This document shows, one piece after another, positions 44,901 through 57,017 of a DNA stretch of 64,000 nucleotides (position 1 is the first letter of the stretch; each line of letters begins with the position of its first letter). The notes beneath the pieces were generated by a model. The model was not told the DNA's origin. It saw only the letters and a program-made list of their open reading frames with translations, and did not search any database. The stretch comes from Buxus sempervirens (Eukaryota > Streptophyta > Magnoliopsida > Buxales > Buxaceae): assembly GCA_947561395.2 (NCBI GenBank), contig OX387184.1:44444766-44508765 (forward strand), written 5' to 3'. The position numbers and the translations under genes were made by a program.

Positions 44901-45038
44901 AAAAAAAAAAAAAAAAACAAAAACAAAAACAAAAAAATTTTTCTGGCTGGTGTTCACCTAACCTACTGGTTTACATATATAGGGGTGTGACTCAAGCTAA
45001 GTGGAAGCTAACATGTTCTATTCATTTTTTTCCCTCAG

Positions 45039-48000
45039 GTACATTTACACTTATTGGCAATCATTGCTCCTGTGACCAGATCCAAAGCAAGAACAATGAA
45101 TACTGAAGAGAACCAAGCCCAAGCTACCGTCCCTGCTCAGGACTTTACTCAACTGCAGGAGCAAGTGGCCGGTCTGGCCAAAATGCTGGGGGACCTACTG
45201 GCGGCTCAGGCCCAACAGGCCCAAGCCCCGAACCAGGCATCTACTTCCCATCAGGCACCACCACCTCAGGCCTACATTCCGCCTCCGGTTCAGCCTATGC
45301 CTGAGCCCATTTCTGAACCAGTCCCTGAACCCATTCTGATCAGGGAAAATATGGCGGAGTCTGAGAAAGAGCTGGAGAAAGAAAAGGCCCGAGATGAGAT
45401 GGAAAAGAAAATGCTGCTGAGGATAGAAAGAATCCAGGCAGAGCTGAAAGAGGTGAAGGGGGGAGGCAGCCATGCAGGCACCACCTTCGAGGACCTGTGC
45501 ATGTACCCGGAAGTCTGTCTACCGGCTAAGTTCAGGTGCCCAGACTTCGATAAATTTGATGGCACAGGCTGCCCATTGAGCCATCTCAAATTATACTGCG
45601 GGGCCCTGTGCCAGTTTGGCCGGGACGATGGAATACTGATCCAGCTCTTTCAAAGGAGTCTAACCGGGTCAGCCCTTCGGTGGTTCGCTACAGTGGACCA
45701 TGGAAGGATTAGAAGGTGGAAGGACCTAGCCGACGCTTTCCTGGACCAATACAAGTTCAACTCGGAGATCGTGCCGGACCGGTACGACATGATGAGGATG
45801 ACCAAGGGGAAAGATGAACCGGTACGGCAGTACGCCAAGAGATGGAGAGAGGCCGCCTCCCAGGTCAGGCCACCTATGCAAGAGCCGGAAATGATCTCCA
45901 CATTTATGGGCACACTGGGGCAGCCCTTTTACAACCATCTGGTGGGTCAGATCACCACCAACTTTGCAGCCCTGGTACAGGTAGCGGACCGGATCGAGGA
46001 AGGGGTCAGGTCAGGACGGCTGATAGACTACTCTACTCTGACTGGGCAGTCTGATTCCTCGGCCTCCATGGCCCAGAAGAAAGGGGCCGGATTCAAAAAG
46101 ACGGGGGCCCGAAAAGAAGGGGAGGTGAACCTGGTCCAGGCTCCTCCAGCCAAGAAGCCACTGCACGTCAACATCTCGGCACCCCAACAGGCCCAGCAGT
46201 CGTACCAGACCCCGCTGAATGTCAATTTCCCTCCCTCTGTGCCAGCTAACACAAGGAGGACTTTTTCTAAGGAAGAGCGGGATGCCTGGTTCGCGGCAAG
46301 AAAGAACCGGGTTTTCACTCCTCTCCCGATATCGCTGTCCCAACTACTGCCAACCCTGCTGAAAGGGGAATACTTGACTCTGAAGGAGCCCAACCCGAAT
46401 GCCACCAGGGGGAGAAATTTTGACACATCCGTCACCTGTGATTTCCACATGGGTGCACCGGGGCATTCTACTGATAACTGCTGGGTGCTGAAGCATGTGG
46501 TCCAGGACCTGTTGGACCAGAAGGCTTTGGTCTTTAACACTGCTGCACCCGCCGCGTCGGGAAATGATATTGGGCAGAACCCTCTGCCGTACCACAATGG
46601 GGCAGGCCCATCCAACTCCATCACTGCCATATCTACCACCAGAAGGGCCTTTGACCCATCACAGCTTATAGCCCCTGTGGGGACTACAGTCCAGGTCCGA
46701 TTCTTCCCAGAGGAGGACGAAGAGGAGATCAACATGGTCTCCCAAAAAAATAATCTTGCTGCTGAGGACATAAGCTCCTCCTTAAACCGGGTCTCTTCTC
46801 TGATGGCCCAGATAAATACTGCAAGGCCTCCATTGGTCTTCAATTGCAGTCTACCCACTTGTTCCCCATCCAAGCCGTCTAAGGCTCCACTGGTCATCAA
46901 TCTTGACCCCACCACTGCTTCCATCACTTCTTCTGTCCCCACCAAATCCAAACTTCAACCCCTGGTTGTAAATGTGCAGCCAGCCCATACTATCCCTAAA
47001 CCGGCCCATACATCCCGGTCCAAACTCCAGCCACTAGTGGTTGACATCCCTAAATTAGCCTATTCAGAGGCCGCTGTACCATGGAACTACAGCGAGGGAA
47101 TCACGGCTACGGTTCCAATGGTCAGGAACCAGAACCAGGAGGAGGTGAACCTCATGACGAGGTCGGGGAGATGTGCAGGGGGTGAAGAGAAAGAAAAAGA
47201 GACAGAAGTGGAGAAAGAAAAAAGAGAAAATGAAGAAAAAAGAAAACAGAAGGGAAAAAATAAAGTAGGAGAAGACACCCCCCAGGGTGCAGAAAATGAG
47301 GCAGCAGACCTCATAAAAATAATAAAGAAAAGTGAATTCAATCTTGTGGATCAGCTGAACAAGGTCCCGGCCAAGATTTCAATACTGGGCCTTTTGCTGA
47401 ATTCCGAAAAGCACAGGGATGCATTGTTAAGGGTGCTACAGAGTGCACATGTATCCCAGACCATCGATCCAGACCAGCTTGGCAAAATGGTTGGTCAAAT
47501 CTTGTCACATAATGTGATAAGTTTCTCAGAGGGTGAGATCAGCCCAGGTGGGTGTTATCATGTGGACCCTTTGCACATCACTGTGCTTTGTAAGGGCTGC
47601 ATGGTTGCACGGGTTTTAATTGACAACGGGTCGGCATTAAACGTTTGCCCGTTAATCACTTTTACCAAGCTGGGTCTAGACCAGTCGAGGATCAAACAAA
47701 ATGGGCGGATAGTAAGGGCTTTTGATAGCTCCAAGACCCACTCCCTAGGGGAGATTGAACTGCCAGTCACAATTGGGCCGAATATCTTTAACATCACATT
47801 TGAAGTGATGGATATACCCGCAGCCTTCAATCTGCTCCTAGGAAGGCCGTGGATACATTCGGCTAGGGCAATACCATCCACGCTCCACCAGAGGGTGAAA
47901 TATATAAGAGGGCAAAGGGTGATAACAGTCCTAGCTGAAAACTTGGTGCCGCCCATCGTGTCACCTGATGTACCCTTGATCAATGTGGACCTAACCGTCG

Positions 48001-48790
48001 ACAAGATTGCATTCCACTCATTTCAATTTGAGGCGGTAAATTACATACCTGGGGGTGTGAGAAAAAGAAAGAAAAGGGGACCACTGCAGAAAGGATGGTC
48101 AAGAAAGTGATGGAGAAATACCACTTTCACCCAGGGAAAGGCCTGGGGATCAATCTGCAGGGGATGGTGGAGCCAATCATGGCTAAGAAACTAATCCCAA
48201 AGGTAGGGTTGGGCTTCAAGCCCAGAGGCTGGAGAAGAATGAAACACGAAGAAGGGGAGAGCAGAAGCAAAGGAAAACTCCCGCATCTGAGGGTGAACTT
48301 TCCAAAACCCTCCTACATAATCCAAATTTCTCCTCCCATGGACCAGTCCAAACCCCCATACCGAAATGTCAACCCATTTCAAAAGCCTTCTGTTTCGGTC
48401 CTACAACCCTATAACCCATCTCCAATACTGGGAGCCGTGGATGGGCCTGGACCACAGCCCGAGCAGCAGGTGGACTTTTCTGAAGATGTTGGTGCATTCT
48501 TCGCCATGACTGAGGGCGAAAAGACAGGGGCAGACAAGGAACTGCCATTCATTGATTGGGCCGCAGTAAAGGTTCCAGACAAGGTCATTTCTGGATTGGG
48601 CCCCATAGCAGAAAAGGGCAGTACCCACCCGGTGATGATGGCATCGGATGCTGGGCTTGAGGAGCAGGCTTTCCCTATTTCCCCTGCTCCCCAAAATTTT
48701 GTATTGAACAATTGGGAGGAAACTCCCCTTACCTTTGAAGCAGCGTCTGTGTGGCAAACTGACGCGGCTTCCAAAAAAAAACTCCAATAG
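45039..48790 (+). pseudogene. gag-pro: gag-protease polyprotein, Fwd-2, one frameshift
   Basis: The exon starts at 45039; the first ATG is at 45096. It has the same domain order as A-rev: Pro/Gln-rich N-terminus, gag core, CHHC zinc knuckle, linker, protease with LIDNGS, G-patch, IDWAAVKVP tail. The CAG mutated to TAG in A-rev (12189-12187) is intact here. One G is lost from a G6 run at 48051-48055, which ends the first frame at 48110. The remaining ~230 codons continue in another frame from 48095 to TAG at 48788-48790. Protease lies before the break. Confidence 0.88.
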
Positions 48791-48841
48791 TGGAATGCCA
48801 TTTCCCTGAAGGTTCTAATGGGCCTTCGTCTTCAGGGGAAT
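48773..48841 (+). promoter_or_regulatory. Predicted -1 frameshift site, Fwd-2
   Basis: A9 run at 48773-48781, gag-pro stop at 48788-48790, stem arms 48800-48811 and 48830-48841. It matches the other two copies; one loop base differs between copies. Confidence 0.55.
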
Positions 48842-51800
48842 TATGTTTAGAAGGCCCACAAAAAACCCAAAAAGATTTTTCTATTTTTTCTAGAAAATTT
48901 AATTTTTTCAAAAAGGTCCACACCACTTATGAACCATATAATCAGACCGAATTGGACCAGGTTGAATATGACCTCGACTTCGAGCTCGACTTTGACCTTA
49001 TGGGGATCGAAGAAGAGACCGAGGTCGAAGAAGAAGACGTTCCAACATAAATTGAATACCAATTGGAACGTCATGAAAAGGGGGTCCAACCTAATATTGA
49101 GGAGACCATATCCATAAATCTTGGGACCGAAGAGGACCCAAAAATTGTGAAAATCGGGTCATGCTTGTCTGATGTGCAGAAAAATGAAATGTCACAATTC
49201 TTGGCAGATTACAAGGATGTGTTTGCTTGGTCGTATCGGGACATGCCGGGGTTGGACACTGACATGGTGGTGCATAAGTTGCCGATTTTACCAGGGGTTA
49301 AGCCGATCAAGCAGAAGCTGAGAAGATTGAAGCCGGAATGGACCTTGAAGGTCAAGGACGAAGTGGTTAAACAATTTCAAGCCGGATTTTTGGCAGTCTC
49401 TACGTACCCAGAGTGGCTCGCGAACATAGTGCCGATACCAAAGAAGGACAGGAAAGTCCGAATGTGCGTGGATTATAGAGACTTAAACAGGGCAAGCCCA
49501 AAGGACGATTTTCCGCTTCCACACATCGACATTCTGGTCGATAATACTGCGGTACATAGCCTGTTTTCCTTCATGGATGGTTTCTCAGGATATAATCAGA
49601 TCAAGATGGCTAAGGAAGATCAAGAGAAAACAGCATTTATCACACCTTGGGGCACATTCCACTACACAGTCATGCCATTTGGGCTTAAAAACGCTGGGCC
49701 AACATACCAGCGGGCCATGACTGCACTATTTCATGACATGATCCATAAGGAGATGGAGGTCTATGTGGACGATATGATTGCCAAATCCTGCAAAGAGGAG
49801 GACCACTTGATCAATCTGAAGAAAGTGTTTGATCGGCTCAGGAAGTACAGTCTACGGCTTAACCCGGCTAAATGCGTCTTTGGGGGGCTACATCAGGGAA
49901 GTTACTTGGGTTTATAGTGAGCCGAAGAGGAATTGAAATTAACCCGGCTAAAGCCAAGGCCATAATTGAAATGCCAGCACCCAGAACCGAGAAGGAGGTC
50001 AGGGGCTTTCTTGGAAGGATTCAATACATAAGCCGGTTCATAGCACAACTCACTGCTATCTGTGAACCAATTTTCAAACTTCTAAGGAAGGATAACCCGA
50101 CGGTCTGGAATGAGGACTGCCAGCAGGCATTTGATACAATAAAGAGGTATTTGCTAAACCCACCTGTGCTAGTGCCACCAACTCCAGGAAGACCACTGAT
50201 CCTGTACTTGTCAGTGTTGGAAACGTCGATGGGATGTGTCTTGGGGCAGCATGATGAGACTGGTAGAAAAGAAAGGGCAATTTACTATCTGAGTAAAAAA
50301 TTCACAGAATATGAAGCTAAGTACTCATCATTGGAGAAGACTTGTTGTGCTCTAGTGTGGGCCACTTAGAGGCTAAGGCATTATTTCCTTAGTCACTCCA
50401 CACTATTGATATCCCGGATGGACCCGCTGAAATATTTATTTGAGAAACCGGCACTGACTGGTAGGACGGCAAAGTGGCAACTACTACTGTCCGAGTTTGA
50501 CCTCACGTACATAACCCAGAAGGCAATCAAGGGTCAAGCCATAGCCGATCACCTGGCTGCACATCCTCTGCCAGAATATCAACCCTTGAAGACCAACTTC
50601 CCAGATGAGGCAATTCTGTACACTGAAGAGGAGAACAGTGAGAGTTCCTGGCAGATGTTCTTCGATGGGGCCGCCAACATGAATGGGAACGGAATAGGGG
50701 CAGTCTTGGTTAAACCAGATGGTTCACACATCCCGATTGCAGTAAAGCTGAGATTCCAGTGCACCAATAACATAGCAGAATATGAGGCATGCATAATTGG
50801 ATTGCAGGCAGCCATGGATCATGGAGTAGAGGAACTTGACGTATACGGGGATTCGAGTCTTATCATCTTCCAAACAACTGGTGAGTGGAAAACAAAGGAT
50901 CACAAATTGATCCCCTATCACCAGTATTTGGAAGAAATAAGCACAAATTTCACTCGAATTTCCTTCAACTATATGCCAAGGGCCAAGAATCAGTTTGCGG
51001 ATGCTCTAGCAACCTTGGCTTCAATGGTCAGCATACCAGAAGGAGTAGACATCAGACCGCTGGAAATTGAGGTCCGAGATGAACCGGCTTACTGTCTCGT
51101 TCTAGAGGGAGCACCAGAAGAAGAAACACCATGGTTTCAGGATATCAAGAATTTCTTGAACAATCGGAGTCTGCCAGAAAATGCCACTGCTACTGAGAAG
51201 AGGACAATACAGAGATTGGCTGGTCGATTTTTGCTAAGTGGTGGACATGTGTACAAGAGGTCACATAATGACATTCTGCTAAGATGCGTAGCCAAGGCTG
51301 AATCGGAAAGGCTGATTGAGACTGTACATGGAGGAGTCTGTGGGCCCCATATGAGTGGGCACATGCTGGCTAAGAAGATCCTGAGGCGAGGATATTACTG
51401 GACAACCATGGAGCACGATTGCTGTATACATGTCAGGAGGTGCCATCAATGCCAAATCTATGCAGATAACAAGCATGCACCCCCAGGTGAGCTGCACAAC
51501 ATGACATCACCCTGGCCCTTCTCTATGTGGGGCATAGATGTCATTGGCATGATCTCCCCTAAGGCATCGAACGGGCACAGATTCATCTTGGTGGCAATTG
51601 ATTATTTCACTAAGTGGGTGGAAGCAGCATCATATGCAAATATCACAAGCAACCATGTTATGAAGTTTTTGAAGCACAATATCATTTGTCGCTATGGACT
51701 GCCAAGTGCCATAGTATCTGACAATGCTTCAAATATTAAGAACAAGGACATGAAGAAAATGTGTGAGCAGTTTCAGATCACCCACCATAAGTCAGCTCCG

Positions 51801-52379
51801 TACAGGCCAAAGATGAATGGGGCAGTAGAAGCAGCAAACAAAAACATAAAGAAAATCATTCAAAAGATGGTAGTGAGCTACAAAGATTGGCATGAAATGC
51901 TGCCACTTGCTCTGCATGCATACAGAACCTCGATCCGGACCTCAACTGGGGCAATCCCATACTCCCTAGTCTATGGGATGGAAGCAGTCTTGCCCGTGGA
52001 AGTAGAGATCCCATCACTCCGAGTGCTCATGGAAGCAAAACTAGAAGAAGCCGAATGGATCCAGTCGAGACATGATCAACTCAAGCTGATAGAAGAAAAG
52101 CGGTTGAAAGCGCTTTGCCATGGACAGTTGTACCAGAAGAGAATGGCCCGGGCTTACAATAAGAAAGTGAGGCCCAGAACTTTCCAAGAAGGAAACTTGG
52201 TGCCAAAGAAAATTCTACCATTTTTGGAAGATCCTCGTGGTAAGTTCAAACCCAATTGGGAGGGCCCATATGTCGTCAAGAAAGTCCTATCAGGGGGTGC
52301 ACTCATCTTAGCAGAAATGGATGGGTCAGATTTTCCTGAGCCCATTAACTCTGATGCGGTAAAAAGGTATTTTCCTTGA
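48782..52379 (+). pseudogene. pol: pol polyprotein, Fwd-2, disrupted
   Basis: Homologous to 33981-37568 with three breaks. A TAA at 49048-49050 lies in the acidic spacer. Two extra G in a run at 49882-49887 shift the frame after the RT catalytic region. CAG to TAG at 50367-50369 lies in the first RNase H. YVDD, the second RNase H and the integrase D-D-E residues are still readable. From about 51480 to the end it is almost identical to Fwd-1. Confidence 0.9.
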
Positions 52380-53304
52380 GTGAATATTTCTAGGAAATGA
52401 TCCGAGGCCATTTTTCTTTATTTCCTTCAAAAATTTTAATCCCTAGTCTAGCCAAGTTGAGCCGGTTCGTTTCTTTGATCAACCTAAACCGGATTTACAG
52501 TCAAATTGGGGCAAAATCAATTGGGGCAAAAGTGAGGAAAGAAAAAGAAAAAGAGAGGAAAAGCAATGGAAATGGCAAATGAAAGCCAAGTGTGAGAAAA
52601 ATGCAAAAAATGCAACTTGGGGAAAAAGGGTTAAATTCATCATGACTGTAAAGCCGGTTGACCTATTTCTACACTTGGAAATTTTTTGGGCCTTTAATAC
52701 CCTTTCTTTCATAAACTGAGCCTAGCCTTTATTTCGTCCTATTTTTAAGCCCTCGGTGATCTTAGCTTGTTCATTTAAATATCAGAGTAAGATGGGTGAT
52801 GACGGAATTCAGAAGCCGGCCCTAGTGAAAACCGTAACTGGCGCTAGGGGCAATATTGGCAAAAAGGCAAAATGAAAAAAAAATCAGAGGTTGAGTTGAT
52901 CATGGAAATCTGAGATTGAAGAACAGTTGGCATGAGCAGAATGGGGCAGTTTTGGCAGTTGGGGATGACTCTAAAGGTCCTAAGATGGACGGTTCTGATC
53001 CCTCAGTATTTTGTGGACTACCCTTTTCATTATTTAACCTGGTTCTAATTTCTTTAATTATAGGTGATTAAGTGCATGGACCAAATTTCAAAAAAATACA
53101 AAAAAAAATACAAAAAAAGCAAAAATATATATTTTTGGCCAGTGATGAGAAATCAAATACTTTTCATAAAACCTTTGTTTTTACAAGCATCTGAGCATTC
53201 TGAGGCCAATAATATAAAAACTTTATTTTGAATTAAATCCTTTGTATTTCCACTATTGGAGTTCAATTTTGTACAAAGGTATGAAAAATGTGCAGGAAAT
53301 AAAG
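52380..53304. other. Noncoding spacer between pol and aORF, Fwd-2
   Basis: Same as 37569-38503 apart from a shorter A-rich run at about 52871-52881. No gene. Confidence 0.6.
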
Positions 53305-54183
53305 CTAGTCTCCTAGCCGCTCCTCAAGCTCCCGAATCCGAGCTGCCTGAGCTGCAATGACTCCTGAAGCCCCCTCTGCAGCGGGATCACTCAAGAAGGA
53401 AATGACCTCATCTGAAAGGGCCTGCCTGATCCGCATACTCCTAAGGCTGGCCAAAGTATCCTGGTACTTCTGCCGGATCATACGGACCTCAAAGCAACGA
53501 GCCTGCCTCTGCTCCTCCAGCTTCTCTTCCACGGCAATACGGCGTGAGATCTGCTCCTCTAGCTGCCTCTCCAGATAAGCGCCCTGTATCCTGAGCTCCT
53601 GGGCCTCCCGTACCCATATCTGCTGAAGCCTCTTATGAGAAGCCCGCTCGGACTCTAGAATGTCCTCATAGGTGGGAGCCAAGACTACTGGAGGATCTTC
53701 GGGTATCGGGGCCTGGGTCTGTATCTGTTCCTTGATCCAGAAGAGATAATCCTTCACATGGGCTTCTGAGAAGACTGGACCATGCATAAAGCGGACATAG
53801 GACCACTCCTTCATCAACCAGGCATTCAGCTTCATAGAAAGGGGCCCAAGACGATCCTCATATCCACATGGGATGATAATCCCCTGGGTCGCATGAAACT
53901 GACGAAGGACCCGCAGAGGAAGATACAGCATTGCATGCTTCAGGCCCGCTAGGATCAGAAAGTTGCGGTCACGGAAGCTAACCACTGTCGCTGCATTGGG
54001 CTTATAAGTGCCAGGCCATCTCACCTGGTCCTCCTGAAGTGAGCCCAAGAAAGTGAACCAACCCTGTTTACCCCCTGGAATATCAGGGCACCCCCTGTTG
54101 CTCATCGAGAAGGGGACTTTTAGACTCGGGAAGAAGTGTCGATTGATCTCTTCAATCTGGCTCAAATGATCAAGTAGCCAAAG
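53305..54183 (-). CDS. Antisense ORF copy 3, open but splice acceptor lost
   Basis: 293 codons homologous to 6452-7330, including the LRVLRQF and CGYEDRLGPL blocks and the C-terminal coiled coil. The internal ATG that could start a 267-residue protein is conserved. The acceptor AG is changed to AA (TTTGCAAC), while the donor AATAGTAAG is kept near 54363-54371. A pure-purine/T-run region (54218-54340) takes the place of the T-rich intron body. The frame is maintained while its splicing signal is lost, so current expression is doubtful. Confidence 0.6.
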   Translation of the reverse strand, partial: LWLLDHLSQIEEINRHFFPSLKVPFSMSNRGCPDIPGGKQGWFTFLGSLQEDQVRWPGTYKPNAATVVSFRDRNFLILAGLKHAMLYLPLRVLRQFHATQGIIIPCGYEDRLGPLSMKLNAWLMKEWSYVRFMHGPVFSEAHVKDYLFWIKEQIQTQAPIPEDPPVVLAPTYEDILESERASHKRLQQIWVREAQELRIQGAYLERQLEEQISRRIAVEEKLEEQRQARCFEVRMIRQKYQDTLASLRSMRIRQALSDEVISFLSDPAAEGASGVIAAQAARIRELEERLGD

Positions 54184-54736
54184 TTGCAAAGGAGAAGGGA
54201 TATTTCAGTATATTGTAAAAAAAAAAAAAGCAAAAAAAAAAAAAAAAGAAAAAGAAAAAGAAAAAAAGGAAAGAAAAAACAAAAAAAAAAAAGAAAAGAA
54301 AAGAAAAAAAAAAGAAGAAGAAAAGGAAAAAAGGAAAAAAGCAAACTTGTGCTATAATTCTTACTATTTTCTCAAAATCCTATTTTTGTCTTGAAATCCA
54401 CCTCACAGCCACGAGAGCTCTGTGGAATTTAGGACAACTTTGGGAAATGTGCCTGGTCAAAAGGATGATATCCACTCAATTTTCAACTTGGTTTGATAAA
54501 AAATCAGTTTTTCAAAAACCCTATTTTTGGGCTTAAAATCCACTTCACAGCCACAAAGGGCTCAGTGGAATTTAAGAATTCTTGGAGAGATGCCCCCTTA
54601 AAGTGAGGGCTTTTTGGCAAATCTCCACTCAAAAATGGTTTTCTACAGAAATTGAATTGAACCGAGCAAATCATGCTCAAGGGAATGCAATTTGGGCTTG
54701 TCTACTCTTTGCAGCTCACTGCTTCGCAGCTCCCAC

Positions 54737-54745
54737 AAAGAGGGG
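54737..54745 (+). promoter_or_regulatory. Polypurine tract of Fwd-2
   Basis: AAAGAGGGG followed by CAGT and the LTR start at 54750. Confidence 0.85.
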
Positions 54746-54749
54746 CAGT

Positions 54750-57012
54750 TGTAGACACCCCAAATTGCACAAACAATCATCAAAAATCATTATCTCCTGG
54801 AAAGCCAGCACAGAATTTGAAGAAAATAAATTTTTGCCAGTATCCGGATACAAGTGCTCCTCCCCGTATCCGGATACTCATACCGGATACGTGTGGGCCT
54901 TAGCGTATCCGGTACCATGTACCGGATACCTTAAGGCCCTTTGTTATCCGGTCTGATATACCGGATACCTTAAGTTTGCTCAAAATTAGGGTTTTCCGAG
55001 AGCTTTTCACTTTTACCATCATGTCCCTCATTAAATGAGGGGAAATCGCGGAAATAACCTTAGGGTTTAGGTTGGAGTGGTTCTAGACATTAAGTTGTGT
55101 CTACCAATGACCTTAGCCCTTGCCTATAAATAGGAGCCTCCTCCTTGAGCAAATGGCACACAACTCTTGTTTTGAATTCTCGCAAAGAAGAACTCCAAGA
55201 GAAGAAGAAAACCGCTGTGGAATCGCCTCCAGCACTCAGGTAAGCCTCAACTTTTCTTTTTATTTTCTGTCTTTACATTCCTAGATCTAGATCTCTTCTT
55301 CTACCTTTCTGTAGTGTAAAGCCTTGTTTGTATGTGTGGAAATCCTTCCCCGGCTCAAAGTATCTCAAGACTCCCCTAGCCGTAAAACGTGAAGGCGGAT
55401 CTAGGAGAAACGAGACTGGGGATTGACCCTAGTGCTAGAACCTATGTAGCATAAGGCCTTTTTGATTGATTGTAAACCGTTCCATATTCAAAGTACCCTT
55501 GATTATCTTAAAGAGAACAGAGGGAAACGATAATGGAACGGAACCCTAGGCTATGCTAGAACCTATTTTGTTGAATCTATATGCATATGTATGGATCTTG
55601 CTTGGTTTTTTTCACTTTTGCTCACATATCACTATTTTGGCGGGATAGGCTCATATTTGGGGTTTGTTGCATTTATTGTGATAAAACTCAAATAAATGGC
55701 CTCAATCAATTCTGGAATGCCTTTTGGATGATTTTAAAGTATTTGTGTTCATCTTACACAAATTTCATTTTTTATCAATTTTCGGATTTGGTTTTACTCA
55801 AAAATGGCTTAGCTTGACAGCACCTGTACCCTTACTTCGGACGTCCGTAACTTCATCATCCGGATGAATTTTGGGGCGATTCCAGAACCATGGAAAAGGT
55901 GAGGCTGTCTAGTTTATGTCCACCAAATTTCATGAATTTCTATCTAGCCGATTTTTGACACCTCTCTGTCGAAGTTGAGTGGACAGTTCAGGTCCAAGTA
56001 CAGAACTTGTCACTTCGACGGACCGCCATGTGTTCGATTTAAGTCCGATTCGAGTGATTTTTATTTCTGAGTACTCCTTTTTGAGTCTATTTTCAAATCC
56101 AGTTAGTTTCATAATTTTTGGATTCCATTTGAATTATTGGTAGCCGATTTACTCAGAACTGCTCATTTGCATTTTTCTGGGTAAATCTGTGATCTTCGGG
56201 GCCTGTTCGGGAGACCACCCAAGGCACATCCGAAGGGATTTTTGTATGAGGCTAGTTTCTATGGAAAGATGGCCATACAGACTTCAATCACACCAAATTT
56301 CGTGGATTTCTATGTAGTGGATTTTTCTAGACAATTTTCCAAAGTTGCCCACTTATCACTTTTAAAAAGCCCCAACAGCAACTTCAAAGGAGCATAACTC
56401 CTAGGATTTTTATCGGATTAACTTGAGATTTTGCATGAGCTCCTTATTTATCATAATCTTTTAAATAGAGTTGGTTTGAATCAATTCAGAATTGGATTTG
56501 AAGGAGTTCAAGGCAAATGGCATACTTTTTACCGAATTTTCCGGACTTGATTCAACTTGGTTTTTGAGCAACTTGTGCTTTGATTTCCATCTTTTGAGAT
56601 ATTTCAGAAATGATATTGACATAAGAGAGGATCTAAAATCCATTTAGATCTTCATGTGAATATATCATACACTTGTTCCTTTTTCAAGGCTTTTTCATGA
56701 TTTTTAGCAAGCTTTCTTACTTTGTTTTTGCATGAATATACACTTGGCAACCACTTCGTGTGGATGAATGGGGGTGCCTAACACCTTCCCCCGTTCATAA
56801 TCTAATCCCCTTACCCATCTCTGGATTTGATTTTCAAGTAGGATTATTTTTATCCTAGAATTTGTCTTTTGGCTATTTTTGCCTACTTTTGAACTCTTTG
56901 GTGTCCATTCTCACCCCAAAATCATGAATGGTGGCGACTCTCCCAATTTCTGCGTCGATCTCCGTGTGTTGACGGAGGGATGATCATTCCGGTGATTTTC
57001 CCATGTCTCACA
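54750..57012 (+). mobile_element. 3' LTR of Fwd-2, outer right end of the composite
   Basis: 2263 bp, TGTAGACACC to TCTCACA, followed by AACTT. It contains hairpin units at 54866, 54905 and 54944 plus a collapsed first unit, TATA at 55125-55133, the exon 1 ATG at 55153 and a donor at 55239|55240. The donor has no downstream acceptor here. Confidence 0.9.
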
Positions 57013-57017
57013 AACTT
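57013..57017. repeat. Right 5-bp target site duplication AACTT
   Basis: Matches 1812-1816 exactly. Confidence 0.85.

Larger units (their letters stand above)
40415..45038 (+). other. Predicted gag leader intron, Fwd-2
   Basis: Donor GTAAGC at 40415. Acceptor TTTTTTTCCCTCAG ends at 45038, with CTAAC at 45008-45012 as branch-point candidate. The intron is 4624 nt and spans the rest of the LTR, PBS, leader, palindrome array and minisatellite. Both exons are in phase 0. Confidence 0.55.
1817..57012. mobile_element. 55-kb composite Tat-type Ty3/gypsy insertion with inverted tandem blocks
   Basis: The outer ends are a plus-strand LTR start (TGTAGACACC, 1817) and a plus-strand LTR end (TCTCACA, 57012), flanked by one AACTT duplication. 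Inside are a plus-strand tandem (LTR-internal-LTR-internal-LTR, first internal region 5'-truncated) and a minus-strand tandem (LTR pieces-internal-LTR-internal-LTR). The left-most LTR piece shares subtype-specific bases with the plus-strand LTRs at 39912 and 54750 (for example the GTGTGGGCC spacer). This supports the plus-strand array being the original integrant and the minus-strand block being a later or templated addition. No internal LTR boundary shows its own target duplication. The order of events is inference. Confidence 0.75.
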
